Shown here: positions 39,714 to 47,646 of the stretch, in pieces | Position numbering within the stretch: the first letter of the stretch is position 1 | How the letters are laid out: every line of letters starts with the position of its first letter | Made by a program: the position numbers and the translations under genes | Notes under the pieces: model-generated | What the model was told of the DNA's origin: nothing | What the model saw: only the letters and a program-made list of their open reading frames with translations | The model's database searches: none | NCBI GenBank assembly: GCA_018365895.1 | Contig: JAGZJD010000014.1 | Location: 1-47,646, forward strand | Source of the DNA: Lachnospiraceae bacterium | GTDB taxonomy: Bacteria > Bacillota_A > Clostridia > Lachnospirales > Lachnospiraceae | Length of the DNA: 47,646 nt | Direction: 5' to 3'

Positions 39714-41651
39714 ATGAAAAAAAGAGCAAAATGGCTTGCAGTTGTACTTGCAGCTGCACTGGCAGTATCAGCTGTCGGCTGTGGAAGCGGCAAGAAAGGC
39801 GGATCTGACAAAGGAAAAGACGGAGCAGCGGAAGAAATCAAGGATCTTGTAACTTTTGAGGTTCCTAGCCGTGAGATGGAGAACGTATTTATTCTGAACA
39901 CAGAGATGTCAAATGACTTGAACGTACTTTGTAATACGAATGAAGGTCTTCTTGAAACAGATGAAAAAGGTAAGCTCATTGCCGGTATCGCAACAGAATG
40001 GGGTACAGAAGACGCAGGTCTTACATGGACATTCAAATTAAGAGATGATGTAAAATGGGTAGACCAGCAAGGAAATGAGAAGGCTGATATGATTGCTGAT
40101 GACTATGTGACAGCACTTGAGTGGATTTTGAACTCACACAAGAACGATGCAGGTAACAATGCATCTATGCCAATTGCAACAATTAAAGGTGCGAAAGAAT
40201 ACCGCGAATACACAGCGGGACTTTCAGCTGAAGAAGCATTAGCATTAGATAAAGAAAAATTCAAAGAAATGGTTGGAATTGAGACACCGGATGATTACAC
40301 AGTTATTTACCACTGTGCAGCTCCGACACCATACTTTGATACACTTGCAGTATCTGCATGTCTGTATCCGATTTCTCAGGCATTCTTTGATGAAATCGGT
40401 GTTGAGAATGTAAAATCAGCTGGTATTGACCAGTTATGGTACAACGGACCTTATATCCTGACAGAGTTCATTCAGGGTAACACAAAGACTCTTACAAAGA
40501 ACGAGAAATACTGGGACAAAGACTGTAAGCTTTTCGATACAGTTACAGTAAAATTAATCGAAGATACAACTGTGGGATATTCTCTTTATGAGACAGGTGA
40601 AATTGATAACATTGACTTGTCAGAAGCAAACTTAAGAACTATTTATGAAGATGAGAGTAACAAGTATCATGATTACTTAACAGAGAAACTTCCAAAGAAA
40701 TTCTCTTACCAGATGAAGTTCAACTATGCTAAGAAGAATGAAGATGGAACAGATGATACAAACTGGAACACAGCTGTTGCAAACGAAGCATTCCGTAAGT
40801 CTATTTACTATGGACTTGATCTGACAAAGATTTATGAAAGATCAAACCTTGTAAATCCGCTTATTTGTGAGAACACAGCATATACGATGCGCGGACTTGT
40901 ATATTTCTCTGATGGAACAGAATATACAAAGAAAGTTGAAGAACTGATTGGTCTTCCGGAATCTGATGGAAAGACAATGAGAAGACTTGATACAGATAAA
41001 GCTCAGGAATTAAAGAAACAGGCAATGGAAGAGCTGAAAGCAAAAGGTGTATCATTCCCGGTTGAAATTGATTACTATATTCCGGCTGGTTCTCAGGCTT
41101 CACTTGACGGTGCAACTGTATTAAAACAGATTTTCTCAGAATGTCTTGGTGATGACTATGTAAAACTGAATATTGGAACATATGTATCTAGTTATACACA
41201 GGAAGTTACAAACCCACGTCTTCACTCAATCGTTATGAATGGTTGGGGCGCTGACTACGGTGATATTCAGAATTTCTTAGGTCAGGAAACATATGGTGAA
41301 GAAACAGCATATTATTCAAACTACTATACATATATCAATGATGCTACAGATCCTGAATTGATCGCTACATGGAAAGAATTTACAAATCTTGTAAATGAAG
41401 CCAATGCTATCACAGATGATGTTGATAAGAGATATGAAGCTTATGCAAAAGCAGAGGCTTATATGATTGAGCATGCAATGACAATCCCATATAACTTGGA
41501 GATTTCATGGCAGTTATCTAAGATCAACGAGTATTCAAGATCTAATGCAATTTTCGGTATTCAGAACTACATGTATAAAAACTGGGAGACTTCTGTAGAC
41601 GCCTATACTACAGAAGACTACGAAAAATTTGCAGAGGAATTTAATAAATAA
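39714..41651 (+). CDS. oppA: Oligopeptide ABC transporter substrate-binding lipoprotein
   Basis: Captures peptides outside the cell for import. 645 residues. Lipoprotein signal with lipobox AVGC and lipidated C23, then a Gly/Lys/Ser-rich linker, then the SBP_bac_5 fold (TWTFKLRDDVKWVDQQGNEK, VTALEWILNSHKNDAGN, GIETPDDYTVIYHCAAPTP, NGPYILTEFIQGNTKTLTKNEKYWDK, EAFRKSIYYGLDL in order). AT content is higher and codons are smoother than in neighbours, in keeping with high expression. AGGAGGAAGAG precedes the ATG. It overlaps oppB by 1 base (TAATG). Peptide preference unknown. Confidence 0.94.
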   Translation: MKKRAKWLAVVLAAALAVSAVGCGSGKKGGSDKGKDGAAEEIKDLVTFEVPSREMENVFILNTEMSNDLNVLCNTNEGLLETDEKGKLIAGIATEWGTEDAGLTWTFKLRDDVKWVDQQGNEKADMIADDYVTALEWILNSHKNDAGNNASMPIATIKGAKEYREYTAGLSAEEALALDKEKFKEMVGIETPDDYTVIYHCAAPTPYFDTLAVSACLYPISQAFFDEIGVENVKSAGIDQLWYNGPYILTEFIQGNTKTLTKNEKYWDKDCKLFDTVTVKLIEDTTVGYSLYETGEIDNIDLSEANLRTIYEDESNKYHDYLTEKLPKKFSYQMKFNYAKKNEDGTDDTNWNTAVANEAFRKSIYYGLDLTKIYERSNLVNPLICENTAYTMRGLVYFSDGTEYTKKVEELIGLPESDGKTMRRLDTDKAQELKKQAMEELKAKGVSFPVEIDYYIPAGSQASLDGATVLKQIFSECLGDDYVKLNIGTYVSSYTQEVTNPRLHSIVMNGWGADYGDIQNFLGQETYGEETAYYSNYYTYINDATDPELIATWKEFTNLVNEANAITDDVDKRYEAYAKAEAYMIEHAMTIPYNLEISWQLSKINEYSRSNAIFGIQNYMYKNWETSVDAYTTEDYEKFAEEFNK

Positions 41652-42601
41652 TGTTTAAGTATACAATCAAGCGACTGTTACAATCTATTGTAACAGTCCT
41701 GATTGTTGTAACGATTGTTTTTCTGTTGATGCGTATGCTTCCAACTGATTATTTCTTTACAGAAGATCAGCAAATTAAGCTTACTCGTGAACAGAAAGAT
41801 GAACAGTTACAAGCAGCAGGACTGTTAGATCCGATACCAGAACAGCTGGCACGTTATTATGGGCAGATTATTCGTTTTGATTTTGGTGAATCAAGAAGAA
41901 TTCAGAACGGTGTTCCGGTTGTAGACGTTATCGGAGATAAATTTGCAATTTCAATGAAACTGGGATGTATCTCACTTGTAATTTCACTTTTTGTAGGTAT
42001 TATCATTGGTATTATCCAGACACTGAATAAAGACAGATTTTTCGATCATGTTGGTACAGCATATACGGTATTTGTAAATGCGGTTCCGAGTCTTGTATCG
42101 TATTCACTTGTGTTGGCATTCGGTTCAAAAGTACTGGGATATCCGTCTATCTATTCTACCCGCAATCCGGGTGAGACAAGCGTATTGCCGATTGTATGTC
42201 TTTCTCTGGCATCTATCGCAAGCTATGCACTTTGGACAAGACGTTACATGGTAGATGAATTAAATAAGGACTATATTAAGCTGGCAAGAGTAAAAGGTGT
42301 TTCTTCTGCCAATATTATGGTAAAGCATGTCTTTAAGAATGCATTTGTGCCGTTGGCACAGTATATTCCGGCATCTTTCCTTTATACGATTGGTGGATCA
42401 CTTCTGGTAGAGCGTTTCTTCTCTGTACCGGGTATGGGACCACTTCTGACAGATGCGATTGTTCGTTATGACGTTAATGTTGTGCAGACACTTGTAATCC
42501 TCTATGCAGTACTTGGTACGCTTGGCGTATTTCTCGGTGATGTCCTTATGATGTTACTTGATCCGAGAATTAAACTTGTAGGAAAAGGAGGAACGCGATA
42601 A
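41651..42601 (+). CDS. oppB: Oligopeptide ABC transporter permease OppB
   Basis: First membrane-spanning permease subunit. 316 residues, six helices; the DppB/OppB N-terminal signature YTIKRLLQSIVTVLIVVTIVF split over the first 24 residues and LPTDYFF region are visible. The EAA loop lies in KDYIKLARVKGVSSANIMVKHVFKNAFVPLAQ, which docks the ATPases. TAATG coupling joins it to oppA and oppC. The order A-B-C-D-F is standard. Confidence 0.95.
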   Translation: MFKYTIKRLLQSIVTVLIVVTIVFLLMRMLPTDYFFTEDQQIKLTREQKDEQLQAAGLLDPIPEQLARYYGQIIRFDFGESRRIQNGVPVVDVIGDKFAISMKLGCISLVISLFVGIIIGIIQTLNKDRFFDHVGTAYTVFVNAVPSLVSYSLVLAFGSKVLGYPSIYSTRNPGETSVLPIVCLSLASIASYALWTRRYMVDELNKDYIKLARVKGVSSANIMVKHVFKNAFVPLAQYIPASFLYTIGGSLLVERFFSVPGMGPLLTDAIVRYDVNVVQTLVILYAVLGTLGVFLGDVLMMLLDPRIKLVGKGGTR

Positions 42602-43527
42602 TGAAAGAGAATGAAAAGAAAGATGATTTATTCCGGTTTGTAGAATACTCGGCAGAAGCAGCAGAGCGTACCGGATATTCTGACTATTCTTATTGGAAAT
42701 CCGTGTTCCAAAACTTCCTCAAAAAGAAATCAGCGGTATTTATGGCGATAGTCTTTTTTGCTTTGGTTATTTTCTCATTTGTAGCATTACACATTGGAAA
42801 ATACGAATATTCTTCATTAAAGGCAGATTCTGCTCTGGCATTCCAGACACCAAATAGTGAATTCTGGTTTGGAACAGATAACCTGGGACGCGATTACTGG
42901 TGTCAGGTATGGTATGCAGCACAGACATCTATTAAATTAGCTCTGATCGTTGCACTTGGCGAATGTGTTGTTGGTGTTATTATCGGATGTCTTTGGGGAT
43001 ATATCCGTAAACTGGACCGTATCTTAACTGAGATTTATAATATCATTAATAACGTTCCGGTTATTATCTATATGACATTGATTGCGTTGCTTGTAGGACA
43101 GTCTTTTACAATTATGTGTATTTCGCTGATTGCTTTTGGATGGCTTACGATGGCGAGAAATGTTCGAAACCTTGTTATTATGTATCGTGACAGAGAATAC
43201 AATCTGGCATCACGATGTCTTGGAACACCGGTATGGAGAGTACTTACAAAGAACATCTTACCATATTTGATCAGTATCATTATTTTGAGACTGGCATTAT
43301 CAATTCCGGCAACGATTGCTCTTGAGTCTACACTGTCCTATCTTGGACTTGGACTTGGAATTGACACACCGTCACTTGGTATTCTGCTTCGAAATGCCCG
43401 TAACTTCTTCCTGGAACGTCCGTATCTTCTGATTTTCCCGGCAGTAATCGTATCTATTATTACAGTTACGTTCTATCTTGTCGGAAATGCATTTTCAGAT
43501 GCGGCTGATCCGAGAAACCATGTATAG
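42601..43527 (+). CDS. oppC: Oligopeptide ABC transporter permease OppC
   Basis: Second permease subunit. 308 residues with an N-terminal cytoplasmic stretch (about 1-40), first helix at about 45-67, then the periplasmic FGTDNLGRDYWCQVWYAAQTSIK motif typical of OppC/DppC, and an EAA loop in DREYNLASRCLGTPVWRVLTKNILPYLISI. ESTLSYLGLGLGIDTPSLG and DAADPRNHV near the end are also family marks. It starts within the oppB stop (TAATG). Confidence 0.95.
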   Translation: MKENEKKDDLFRFVEYSAEAAERTGYSDYSYWKSVFQNFLKKKSAVFMAIVFFALVIFSFVALHIGKYEYSSLKADSALAFQTPNSEFWFGTDNLGRDYWCQVWYAAQTSIKLALIVALGECVVGVIIGCLWGYIRKLDRILTEIYNIINNVPVIIYMTLIALLVGQSFTIMCISLIAFGWLTMARNVRNLVIMYRDREYNLASRCLGTPVWRVLTKNILPYLISIIILRLALSIPATIALESTLSYLGLGLGIDTPSLGILLRNARNFFLERPYLLIFPAVIVSIITVTFYLVGNAFSDAADPRNHV

Positions 43528-43541
43528 ATTGGAGGACCGCT

Positions 43542-44582
43542 ATGACAAAAGAACCAATATTGTCTGCGAAAGATGTGGAAATCCAGTTTAGCCTGCGTGG
43601 CAAAAAGCTGACGGCAATTCGCAGATGTTCATTAGACCTCTATGAAGGGGAAACACTTGCAATCGTAGGAGAGTCAGGTTCAGGGAAATCTGTATTTACA
43701 AAATCATTCCTGGGAATGCTTGATTCCAACGGACGCATTACAAACGGATCCATCATGTATGAAGGAAAGGATCTGGCAACATATAAGAAAGAGAAAGACT
43801 GGAGAACAATCCGCGGAAAGAAAATTTCTATGGTAATGCAGGATCCAATGACTTCTCTGAATCCACTGAAAAAGGTGGGAAAACAGATTCAGGAAAGTAT
43901 TGAACTGAATCAGGGAATCAAAGGTGCCGAAGCTAAAAGTAAGGCTCTTGAGATGTTAAAAAAAGTAGGAATCCCGGATGCAGAAAGAAGATTTAATCAG
44001 TATCCGCATGAATTTTCAGGTGGTATGAGACAGCGTGTTGTAATTGCAATCGCAGTTGCCTGTCATCCGGATATTCTAATCTGTGATGAACCTACAACAG
44101 CGTTGGATGTAACGATTCAGGCGCAGATTCTGAATCTGATCCGCGAGCTTCAGGAAGAACTGAAGATGACGGTTATCTATATTACACATGACCTTGGAGT
44201 TGTAGCCAATGTAGCTGACCGTGTAGCTGTTATGTATGCAGGACAGATTGTGGAATATGGTACTGTAAATGATATTTTCTATGATGCTTGGCATCCGTAT
44301 ACATGGGCGCTTCTGTCTTCACTTCCTCAGTTAGGCGTGAAGGGAGAGCCGCTCCCGACAATTGAAGGAACACCGCCGAACCTCTTTAATGAGATTCATG
44401 GTGATGCTTTTGCACCGCGTAATAAGAAAGCGCTTGCAATAGACTTTGAAGAGGAACCGCCATTCTTTGAGGTTTCTCCTACACACAAAGCGAAGACATG
44501 GTATCTTGATCCTCGTGCACCGAAGATTGAGCAGCCGGAAGCAATTAAACGTCTTCGTGCAACTATGGAAGAGAGAGGGTAA
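43542..44582 (+). CDS. oppD: Oligopeptide ABC transporter ATP-binding protein OppD
   Basis: First ATPase of the importer. 346 residues. Walker A GESGSGKS (about 43-50), Q-loop [11 protein letters not shown], signature FSGGMRQR, Walker [13 protein letters not shown], and H-loop ITHDLG are all present, followed by the oligopeptide-transporter C-terminal extension with [13 protein letters not shown]. The usual Cys-rich cluster motif of many OppD tails is not obvious here ([11 protein letters not shown] occupies the place). GGAGGACCGCT precedes the ATG; 14 bases after oppC. Confidence 0.95.
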   Translation: MTKEPILSAKDVEIQFSLRGKKLTAIRRCSLDLYEGETLAIVGESGSGKSVFTKSFLGMLDSNGRITNGSIMYEGKDLATYKKEKDWRTIRGKKISMVMQDPMTSLNPLKKVGKQIQESIELNQGIKGAEAKSKALEMLKKVGIPDAERRFNQYPHEFSGGMRQRVVIAIAVACHPDILICDEPTTALDVTIQAQILNLIRELQEELKMTVIYITHDLGVVANVADRVAVMYAGQIVEYGTVNDIFYDAWHPYTWALLSSLPQLGVKGEPLPTIEGTPPNLFNEIHGDAFAPRNKKALAIDFEEEPPFFEVSPTHKAKTWYLDPRAPKIEQPEAIKRLRATMEERG

Positions 44583-44587
44583 GGCTT

Positions 44588-45517
44588 ATGGCAGAAAAAG
44601 AAAAACTAATAGAGTTGAAAGATCTGCAGATTACCTTCGGAAGCGGAAAGAAGAAGTTTGTTGCAGTCGATCATGTAAACTTCGATATTTACAAAGGAGA
44701 GACGTTCTCTCTTGTAGGTGAGTCTGGATCCGGTAAGACAACAATCGGACGTGCGATTACAAGAATTAATCCGGTATCAGCCGGAGAGATTCTTTTCAAA
44801 GGACAACGTATCAGCGGAAAGATTTCCAAAGAGCTGGACTTAGAAGTAATCAAGAAATGTCAGATGATTTTCCAGGATCCGCAGGCATCTTTGAATGAGC
44901 GTGCGAAGGTAGATTATATTATCTCAGAGGGATTAATCAATCATCATCTGTATAAAGATGAGCAGGATAGATATAATAAGGTGCAGGATGCTCTTAAGGA
45001 AGTTGGACTGCTTCCGGAATTTGCATCCCGGTTCCCGCACGAATTCTCAGGTGGACAGAGACAGCGTATCGGTATTGCCAGAGCGCTGATCATGCAGCCG
45101 GAATTCATCGTTGCGGATGAGCCGATTTCTGCGCTGGACGTATCTATCCGTGCACAGGTATTGAACTTGCTGAACGAATTAAAGAAAACAAAAGGGCTGA
45201 CCTATTTGTTTATTGCACACGATTTGTCCGTAGTAAGATTTATTTCAGATCGTATCGCAGTAATCCATAAAGGAAGAATTGTGGAACTAGCAGAGGCAGA
45301 GGAACTCTTCCTGCATCCATTCCACCCATATACAAAAGCGCTTTTATCAGCAGTTCCGATTCCGGATCCGATATTGGAGAAGAAGAAGAAACTGATCGTA
45401 TACGATCCATCTATGCATGATTATAGTGTGGACGGACCAGTTTGGGAAGAGATTCTTCCGGGACATTTTGTTTACGCAAATCAGAAGGAACTGGAAGAAT
45501 ATCGAAAAGAAATTTAA
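44588..45517 (+). CDS. oppF: Oligopeptide ABC transporter ATP-binding protein OppF
   Basis: Second ATPase. 309 residues. Walker [11 protein letters not shown]-loop [15 protein letters not shown], signature [15 protein letters not shown], Walker [14 protein letters not shown]-loop [10 protein letters not shown], and the [16 protein letters not shown] block are complete. It starts 5 bases after oppD with AGGGTAAGGC upstream and ends at a stable hairpin. The operon is intact, so the system should be functional. Confidence 0.95.
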   Translation: MAEKEKLIELKDLQITFGSGKKKFVAVDHVNFDIYKGETFSLVGESGSGKTTIGRAITRINPVSAGEILFKGQRISGKISKELDLEVIKKCQMIFQDPQASLNERAKVDYIISEGLINHHLYKDEQDRYNKVQDALKEVGLLPEFASRFPHEFSGGQRQRIGIARALIMQPEFIVADEPISALDVSIRAQVLNLLNELKKTKGLTYLFIAHDLSVVRFISDRIAVIHKGRIVELAEAEELFLHPFHPYTKALLSAVPIPDPILEKKKKLIVYDPSMHDYSVDGPVWEEILPGHFVYANQKELEEYRKEI

Positions 45518-45519
45518 AA

Positions 45520-45548
45520 ATAAGCCAGCCTGTCAAAGGCTGGCTTAT
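45520..45548 (+). terminator. Hairpin after the opp operon
   Basis: Eleven-pair stem ATAAGCCAGCC (45520-45530) with GGCTGGCTTAT (45538-45548), loop of 7. No T tract follows, so it may be a 3'-end stabiliser or a weak terminator. Confidence 0.65.
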
Positions 45549-45568
45549 GATATATGGAAGGAAACAAG

Positions 45569-45988
45569 ATGATTAAAAAAATTCGTACCATATTTCAAAA
45601 GTATATGATCCGTCCAATGATATATCAGAGTGTTACAAAGATTGCTGTCGCACTTGTACTCTGCCTTTTGTGGGATAGGTTCTTGAATCAAGATCATTAT
45701 CAATCGATCGTAGAAAGTGCGTTCTTTGTGGCGGGGTGTGTATTTGTATTGCTGGCCTGGATCCAGTATTTGCGTATGGATGGGGTTAGATTCCATCATC
45801 TGATGGAAGAGAGACAGGAGCATAAGAAACGAGCTCATGTGACAAAAGATATTGTAGATTTTGTTGATGAGAAGATTATTTCCTTCGGAGAATTGGCAGA
45901 TGAAGAACAGATTGTGTGCAGGTTTCTCGGAGATTTAATTTGTGCGACAATTTTTTTTGTGCCATCTTTTATTGCACTGGCGCTGTAA
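45569..45988 (+). CDS. Small membrane protein of unknown function
   Basis: 139 residues, no family recognised. A basic N-terminus (MIKKIRTIFQKYMIRPMIYQ) leads into two closely spaced membrane helices (about 21-38 and 50-66), then a charged cytoplasmic helix (EERQEHKKRAHVTKDIVDFVDEKI part) and a C-terminal hydrophobic segment (ICATIFFVPSFIALAL). ATG 45569 is preferred over ATG 45554 because GGAAGGA sits between them. It lies between opp and the insertion sequence. Confidence 0.7.
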   Translation: MIKKIRTIFQKYMIRPMIYQSVTKIAVALVLCLLWDRFLNQDHYQSIVESAFFVAGCVFVLLAWIQYLRMDGVRFHHLMEERQEHKKRAHVTKDIVDFVDEKIISFGELADEEQIVCRFLGDLICATIFFVPSFIALAL

Positions 45989-46041
45989 ACAGATCAAATA
46001 TTGTAATAAGAAAAAAGGTCGTGAGAAAAGCATAGATGTAC

Positions 46042-46061
46042 TGACCCCCAAAAGTTAGACT
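46042..46061 (+). repeat. IS left terminal inverted repeat
   Basis: TGACCCCCAAAAGTTAGACT; matches the inverse of the right end at 19 of 20 positions. Confidence 0.92.
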
Positions 46062-46217
46062 GAAATCTAACGATTGGAGGTCGGTATTTTTATGTCCAAA
46101 TACAGCTATGAATTCAAAAAGAAAGTCGTTATGTCGTTAGACTGAAATCTAACGATTGGAGGTCGGTATTTTTATGTCCAAATACAGCTATGAATTCAAA
46201 AAGAAAGTCGTTATGTC
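46054..46217 (+). repeat. Exact 82-bp tandem duplication at the IS 5' end
   Basis: Copy 1 at 46054-46135 and copy 2 at 46136-46217 are identical. Each holds the GTTAGA-ctgaaa-TCTAAC inverted repeat, the GGAGGTCGG ribosome site and the first 15 orfA codons. Because 82 is not a multiple of 3, the upstream start (ATG 46092) runs into a stop after 17 codons. Confidence 0.95.
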
Positions 46218-46740
46218 CTATCTTAATGGCGAAGGTGGCTACACATATTTAGCAAACTTTTATGGTATTCCATCAAAAACACGTATCCGAGAATGGGTTG
46301 CTGCATATCAGAAATTCGGAGATGAAGGACTATTTCGCTCTCGACAGCAAGCAAAATACTCTTTCGAAAAGAAGCTATCTGTTGTAGAATTATATTTATC
46401 AAGTGAAATCTCATATCAGGATTTAGCCTTGCAGGAAGGAATTACCAACCCATGTATGATTGTAAACTGGGTGAATCGCTTTCGTGCAGCTGGACCTGAA
46501 GCATTGAGACCTCGGAAGAAAACATTGGATAAACTAAAAACAGATAGTAAAGTTCAAGAAATAAAAGAAAGAATTATAGATACAAGTGCTGAGCATGTAA
46601 AAGAATTAGAGGATGAGCTTCTTAAGTTAAGGATTGAGAATGCGTTTTTAAAAGAACTGAGGAGACTGCGCTTAGAGGACGAAGCAAAAATGAGAGAACA
46701 GCTCGAATCATCAACAGTCTCCGAGGACGATTCAAACTAA
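46174..46740 (+). CDS. IS3-family OrfA (DNA-binding protein)
   Basis: 188 residues. Two helix-turn-helix units (about 15-45 and 65-95, e.g. GGYTYLANFYGIPSKTRIREWV and EISYQDLALQEGITNPCMIVNWV parts) and a leucine-zipper-like C-terminal coil (about 135-165, VKELEDELLKLRIENAFLKEL) are typical of IS150-group OrfA. The ATG is at 46174, in the second repeat copy. The C-terminus overlaps the orfB frame by a -1 shift. Confidence 0.9.
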   Translation: MSKYSYEFKKKVVMSYLNGEGGYTYLANFYGIPSKTRIREWVAAYQKFGDEGLFRSRQQAKYSFEKKLSVVELYLSSEISYQDLALQEGITNPCMIVNWVNRFRAAGPEALRPRKKTLDKLKTDSKVQEIKERIIDTSAEHVKELEDELLKLRIENAFLKELRRLRLEDEAKMREQLESSTVSEDDSN

Positions 46741-47582
46741 AAGATCTTCTCTCGTATACTGGAATGCCAAAGGCAACATATATGTACTGGCAGAAGCGTT
46801 TTGATAAGAAAAATCCTGACAGGGAAATCGAAGAAAAGATTTTTGAGATTCGGGAAGTACATAAGGATTATGGATATCGTCGAATGCTTGGCGAGCTTCG
46901 AAATCAGGGATATGTCATTAATAAAAAGAAAGTTCAGCGTATCATGCAAAAGTATGAATTACAGGTGACATCATTTACTCGCAAAAGTAGAAAGTATAGT
47001 TCATACAAGGGAAAGGTTGGAACTGTTGCACCTAACAGAATACGCCGGCGCTTTAAGACACATATCCCACATCAGAAGATCACAACTGATACTACAGAAT
47101 TTAAGTATTATAAAGTTGATGCCAAAGGAAATATGACAATGCATAAGCTTTACCTGGATCCGTTCATGGACATGTGTAATGGAGAAATTCTTAGTTATAG
47201 GATTGACAAAAAACCTTCTGCTAAAAATGTAATGGATGCCCTGGATAAAGCTATTAAAATCACATCAGACTGTCCTTATAGAAGAACCTTTCATTCTGAT
47301 CAAGGCTGGGCCTATCAAATGAAAGCATACTCAAACCGATTAAAGTCAGAAAGAATCTATCAAAGTATGTCCAGAAAAGGAAACTGTCTGGATAACTCCG
47401 TAATGGAGAACTTTTTTGGCCTGCTTAAACAAGAGATCTATTATGGGGTTGTATACTATAGCTACGATGAATTGAAATCAGAAATAGAACGGTTTATAAA
47501 GTATTATAATGAGCAAAGAATAAAAGAAAAGCTAGGATGGATGAGTCCTGTTCAATACAGGCACCATCTTTTAGCTGCATAA
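46692..47582 (+). CDS. IS3-family transposase OrfB (DDE)
   Basis: Catalytic transposase, normally made as an OrfAB fusion by -1 frameshifting. The orfB frame is open upstream of its first ATG (46764) through FKLKDLLSYTGMPKATYMYWQ, so the protein is probably entered from orfA. Catalytic residues counted from ATG 46764 are D109 (TTDTTEF), D179 (HSDQGWAY) and E215 (NSVMENFF), with the 35-residue D-E spacing of the rve domain. A HTH_21-like region (EVHKDYGYRRMLGEL) precedes it. A candidate slippery A5 run lies at 46686-46690. The start coordinate is approximate. The frame is intact to TAA 47580-47582. Confidence 0.88.
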   Translation, partial: ERTARIINSLRGRFKLKDLLSYTGMPKATYMYWQKRFDKKNPDREIEEKIFEIREVHKDYGYRRMLGELRNQGYVINKKKVQRIMQKYELQVTSFTRKSRKYSSYKGKVGTVAPNRIRRRFKTHIPHQKITTDTTEFKYYKVDAKGNMTMHKLYLDPFMDMCNGEILSYRIDKKPSAKNVMDALDKAIKITSDCPYRRTFHSDQGWAYQMKAYSNRLKSERIYQSMSRKGNCLDNSVMENFFGLLKQEIYYGVVYYSYDELKSEIERFIKYYNEQRIKEKLGWMSPVQYRHHLLAA

Positions 47583-47586
47583 AAAA

Positions 47587-47616
47587 TGCGTAACAGATAT
47601 TAAAATCTGTTACGCA
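47587..47616 (-). terminator. Hairpin at IS right end, minus-strand terminator
   Basis: Twelve-pair stem TGCGTAACAGAT (47587-47598) with ATCTGTTACGCA (47605-47616). An A run on its left becomes six T on the minus strand, so it would block transcription entering the IS from the right. Confidence 0.8.
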
Positions 47617-47621
47617 ATAAA

Positions 47622-47641
47622 AGTCTAACTTTTTGGGGTCA
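47622..47641 (+). repeat. IS right terminal inverted repeat
   Basis: AGTCTAACTTTTTGGGGTCA, inverse of the left repeat with one mismatch. Confidence 0.92.
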
Positions 47642-47646
47642 CCTCA

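Larger units (their letters stand above)
46042..47641 (+). mobile_element. IS3-family insertion sequence (IS150 group), complete
   Basis: About 1.6 kb bounded by 20-base terminal inverted repeats (one mismatch), TG...CA ends, with orfA and orfB in a -1 relation and an intact DDE transposase. The left end carries an 82-bp tandem duplication. No matching target duplication is visible: the left flank ends GTAC and the right flank is CCTCA, only 5 bases before the window ends. Confidence 0.92.

Noticed and set aside
1..47646. CRISPR arrays, prophage genes, toxin-antitoxin pairs
   Set aside because: No spaced direct repeats, no phage structural or integrase genes and no recognisable toxin-antitoxin pair were seen.

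Overview
The window is ordinary chromosome from a Gram-positive, spore-forming Clostridia, most likely a gut Lachnospiraceae (Mediterraneibacter/Dorea/Blautia-like). Evidence: AGGAGG ribosome sites throughout, spoVT, a SCIFF peptide with its radical-SAM maturase next to secDF, hemZ, VanG-type genes of the clostridial arrangement, and moderate AT richness. The genus assignment is a weak inference.

Layout. 1-4.0 kb: 3' part of mfd and a PrsA-like foldase lipoprotein. 4.2-7.1 kb: a TVP38-type membrane protein and two GT4 glycosyltransferases probably making diglycosyl-diacylglycerol, then yqeY on the minus strand. 7.6-13.1 kb: a VanG-type glycopeptide-resistance set (vanR, vanS, D-Ala-D-Ser ligase, VanXY peptidase, and a VanT racemase split in two with a drastically shortened membrane half). 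13.2-18.2 kb: spoVT with a candidate sigma-G promoter, a TIGR04086 membrane protein with a near-consensus sigma-E promoter, the 47-aa SCIFF precursor, its maturase and a fused SecDF. 18.2-26.4 kb: recJ, relA, an MBL hydrolase, hemZ, hisS and a LUD-domain gene. 26.5-29.0 kb: two identical tRNA-Gly genes, then a THF riboswitch and folT-thyA-folA, a compact folate/thymidylate operon. 29.0-31.9 kb: an unidentified gene remnant, ilvE, and convergent mgtE. 32.0-33.0 kb: a yybP-ykoY (Mn2+) riboswitch with terminator ahead of a coiled-coil protein and a YccF protein. 33.0-39.2 kb: methyltransferase, hslO, nadE, lemA, DUF2207. 39.5-45.5 kb: oppABCDF. 45.6 kb to the end: a small membrane protein and a complete IS150-group IS3-family element carrying an exact 82-bp tandem duplication over its orfA start.

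How parts work together. The van genes would sense a cell-wall signal (VanRS), make D-Ser (VanT), make D-Ala-D-Ser (ligase) and remove D-Ala-ended precursors (VanXY). The ligase ribosome site lies inside a 19-bp hairpin followed by T residues, suggesting an attenuation layer. The folate genes couple uptake (FolT), consumption (ThyA) and regeneration (FolA) under a folate-sensing RNA. No complete system unlike anything known is visible. The best leads are the split and minimised VanT, the hairpin over the van ligase start, the Mn riboswitch on YccF plus an unknown partner, the sporulation-type promoter ahead of the SCIFF locus, and the inverted repeat that fills the spacer of the tRNA-Gly promoter.
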